Origin: Hyphomicrobiaceae bacterium
Lineage (GTDB): Bacteria > Pseudomonadota > Alphaproteobacteria > Rhizobiales > HXMU1428-3
Assembly (NCBI GenBank): GCA_028285025.1
Contig: JANQQH010000232.1
Location: 1 to 6,026 of the forward strand
DNA length: 6,026 nucleotides
Direction of reading: 5' to 3'
Under the pieces are notes generated by a model. The model was not told where the DNA came from. It searched no databases and saw only the letters and a list, made by a program, of their open reading frames with translations. Positions 5,785 to 6,026 of the stretch are shown here, in pieces. Position numbers and translations under genes: made by a program. Numbering within the stretch: position 1 is the stretch's first letter; each line of letters begins with the position of its first letter.

Positions 5785-5940
5785 GTGTTGTTTGTAAGGA
5801 TTGTGGCTTTTGAATTTTTAAGCCATAATGGTTACAAAGATTTTGTAAAAACGGTGAGCATGATAAAAACAGGGCTAGAACATGAGCGTTTGGAGGTCTT
5901 AAACCAATGTTCACAAAACGACCGGAGAATGATGGGATGA
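5785..5940 (+). CDS. Possible small ORF (about 50 residues) overlapping the start of the next gene
   Basis: A frame open from 5779 to a TGA at 5938-5940 could start at GTG 5785 (51 residues) or at TTG 5788, which has AAAGG six bases upstream. It begins VLFVRIVAFEFLSHNGYKDF and continues with an amphipathic, charged second half ending in NDRRMMG. The same frame is also open upstream (5701-5775, with an ATG at 5740) except for one TAA at 5776-5778, so a broken longer gene is conceivable. It overlaps the first 34 bases of the probable bactofilin gene in another frame, and much of it coincides with the inverted repeat at 5791-5848, whose symmetry alone constrains the sequence. No family is recognised. 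Confidence 0.2.
   Translation: MLFVRIVAFEFLSHNGYKDFVKTVSMIKTGLEHERLEVLNQCSQNDRRMMG
5791..5848 (+). promoter_or_regulatory. Long inverted repeat with mutually exclusive alternative pairing, candidate leader element
   Basis: Left arm 5791-5809 and right arm 5820-5838 pair in perfect register: TTTGTAA with TTACAAA (7 bp), a symmetric GG/GG internal loop, then ten pairs between ATTGTGGCTT and AAGCCATAAT (one G-U), closing a 10-base loop. A second copy of TTTGTAA at 5842-5848 can take the same TTACAAA (5832-5838) in a competing 7-bp hairpin with a 3-base loop. It sits 58 bases before the ATG of the probable bactofilin gene. This is the geometry of an attenuator or two-state leader, but no T-run follows and the Shine-Dalgarno sequence is not within either stem. 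Confidence 0.4.
5892..5896 (+). promoter_or_regulatory. Strong Shine-Dalgarno GGAGG deciding the start at 5907
   Basis: GGAGG lies ten bases before ATG 5907 and is the best ribosome-binding site in the window. It supports this ATG over the in-frame ATG at 5937. Confidence 0.75.
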
Positions 5941-6026
5941 ATGTGCCTGCCCCAAAACCCGCAATGGGACAACAACCAGCTCTGCCACCAGCAGGGGCGA
6001 TACCTCAAAATCCTTTAGGCGGCAAA
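5907..6026 (+). CDS. Probable bactofilin-type polymer-forming cytoskeletal protein, N-terminus only
   Basis: Only the first 40 codons are in the window and the frame runs off the right edge. It starts MFTKRPENDGMNVPAPKPAM and continues with a Gln/Pro/Ala-rich linker that reaches LGGK at the edge. Bactofilins polymerise into filaments under the inner membrane and help set cell shape or recruit wall enzymes. In alphaproteobacteria they usually begin with a short 'MF-K' segment and a disordered Pro/Ala-rich tail before the beta-helical core. The call rests on this N-terminal style and on my recollection that bactofilin genes lie near bcp and AsmA-like genes in Hyphomicrobiales. The diagnostic core is beyond the window, so any protein with a Pro-rich N-terminus remains possible. 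The coding start itself is well supported by GGAGG. Confidence 0.5.
   Translation, partial: MFTKRPENDGMNVPAPKPAMGQQPALPPAGAIPQNPLGGK

Larger units (their letters stand above)
5160..5906. other. Gap of about 750 bp without a conventional gene, rich in inverted repeats
   Basis: No frame here encodes a recognisable protein on either strand, and I recognise no tRNA, tmRNA, SRP RNA or 6S RNA. The stretch is AT-rich and holds the CtrA-like box, possible miniprotein, 12-bp direct repeat and five inverted repeats listed separately. The part from 5560 to 5700 contains only short palindromes (ATAATTAT at 5654-5661, AGCATGCT at 5664-5671). In related bacteria I recall an M23-type peptidase gene just before bactofilin genes; no trace of one (no HxGxD-like motif) is visible here. 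A minus-strand frame (5651-5914, GTG start) is open but has no ribosome-binding site and overlaps the downstream gene. Confidence 0.5.

Noticed and set aside
5651..5914. 87-residue minus-strand open frame with a GTG start
   Set aside because: No ribosome-binding site, overlaps the well-supported start at 5907 on the other strand, and low-complexity Leu/Thr/Lys composition typical of an antisense shadow.
1..6026. CRISPR array, transposon ends, phage or defence genes
   Set aside because: No regularly spaced repeats, transposase, integrase or defence domains are visible anywhere in the window.

Overview
The window looks like chromosomal DNA of a fairly AT-rich alphaproteobacterium, most likely of the Hyphomicrobiales (rhizobia, Brucella and Bartonella side). 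This is inferred from three things: the tyrosyl-tRNA synthetase tail, a very large AsmA-like envelope protein with a DUF3971-type N-terminal region, and a Bcp-type peroxiredoxin with the resolving-Cys-less TPGCTKQA motif often seen in alphaproteobacteria. The gene order (tyrS, AsmA-like, bcp, a probable bactofilin) also matches what I recall from that order. No database search was possible.

Layout. Positions 1-408 hold the 3' end of tyrS on the + strand. A 90 bp convergent spacer (409-498) contains one imperfect inverted repeat. Positions 499-4281 on the - strand encode a 1260-residue AsmA-like inner-membrane-anchored protein. A divergent spacer of about 400 bp (4282-4691) separates it from the peroxiredoxin gene; its right half holds an open frame that runs exactly into the peroxiredoxin start codon and is of doubtful reality. 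Positions 4692-5159 encode the peroxiredoxin. About 750 bp (5160-5906) then lack any conventional gene. From 5907 to the window end runs the start of a gene with a strong Shine-Dalgarno sequence and a Pro/Ala-rich N-terminus, probably a bactofilin-type cytoskeletal protein.

The 5160-5906 gap is the least ordinary part. It carries a CtrA-like TTAA-N7-TTAA box next to a TATAAA hexamer and a possible 33-residue membrane miniprotein. It also carries a 12-bp-period direct repeat and three closely spaced inverted repeats (5389-5436, 5494-5526, 5527-5556). Just ahead of the probable bactofilin gene lies a two-part 17 bp stem (5791-5838), whose right arm can pair instead with a second copy of the left-arm sequence (5832-5848). 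That is the geometry of a two-state leader. A structured RNA or a cis-regulatory leader is a reasonable hypothesis, but nothing in the sequence proves transcription.

The genes do not form one pathway. The AsmA-like protein (probably lipid transport or outer-membrane homeostasis) and the probable bactofilin (cell shape and envelope scaffolding) both concern the cell envelope. TyrRS (translation) and the peroxiredoxin (peroxide removal) are housekeeping.
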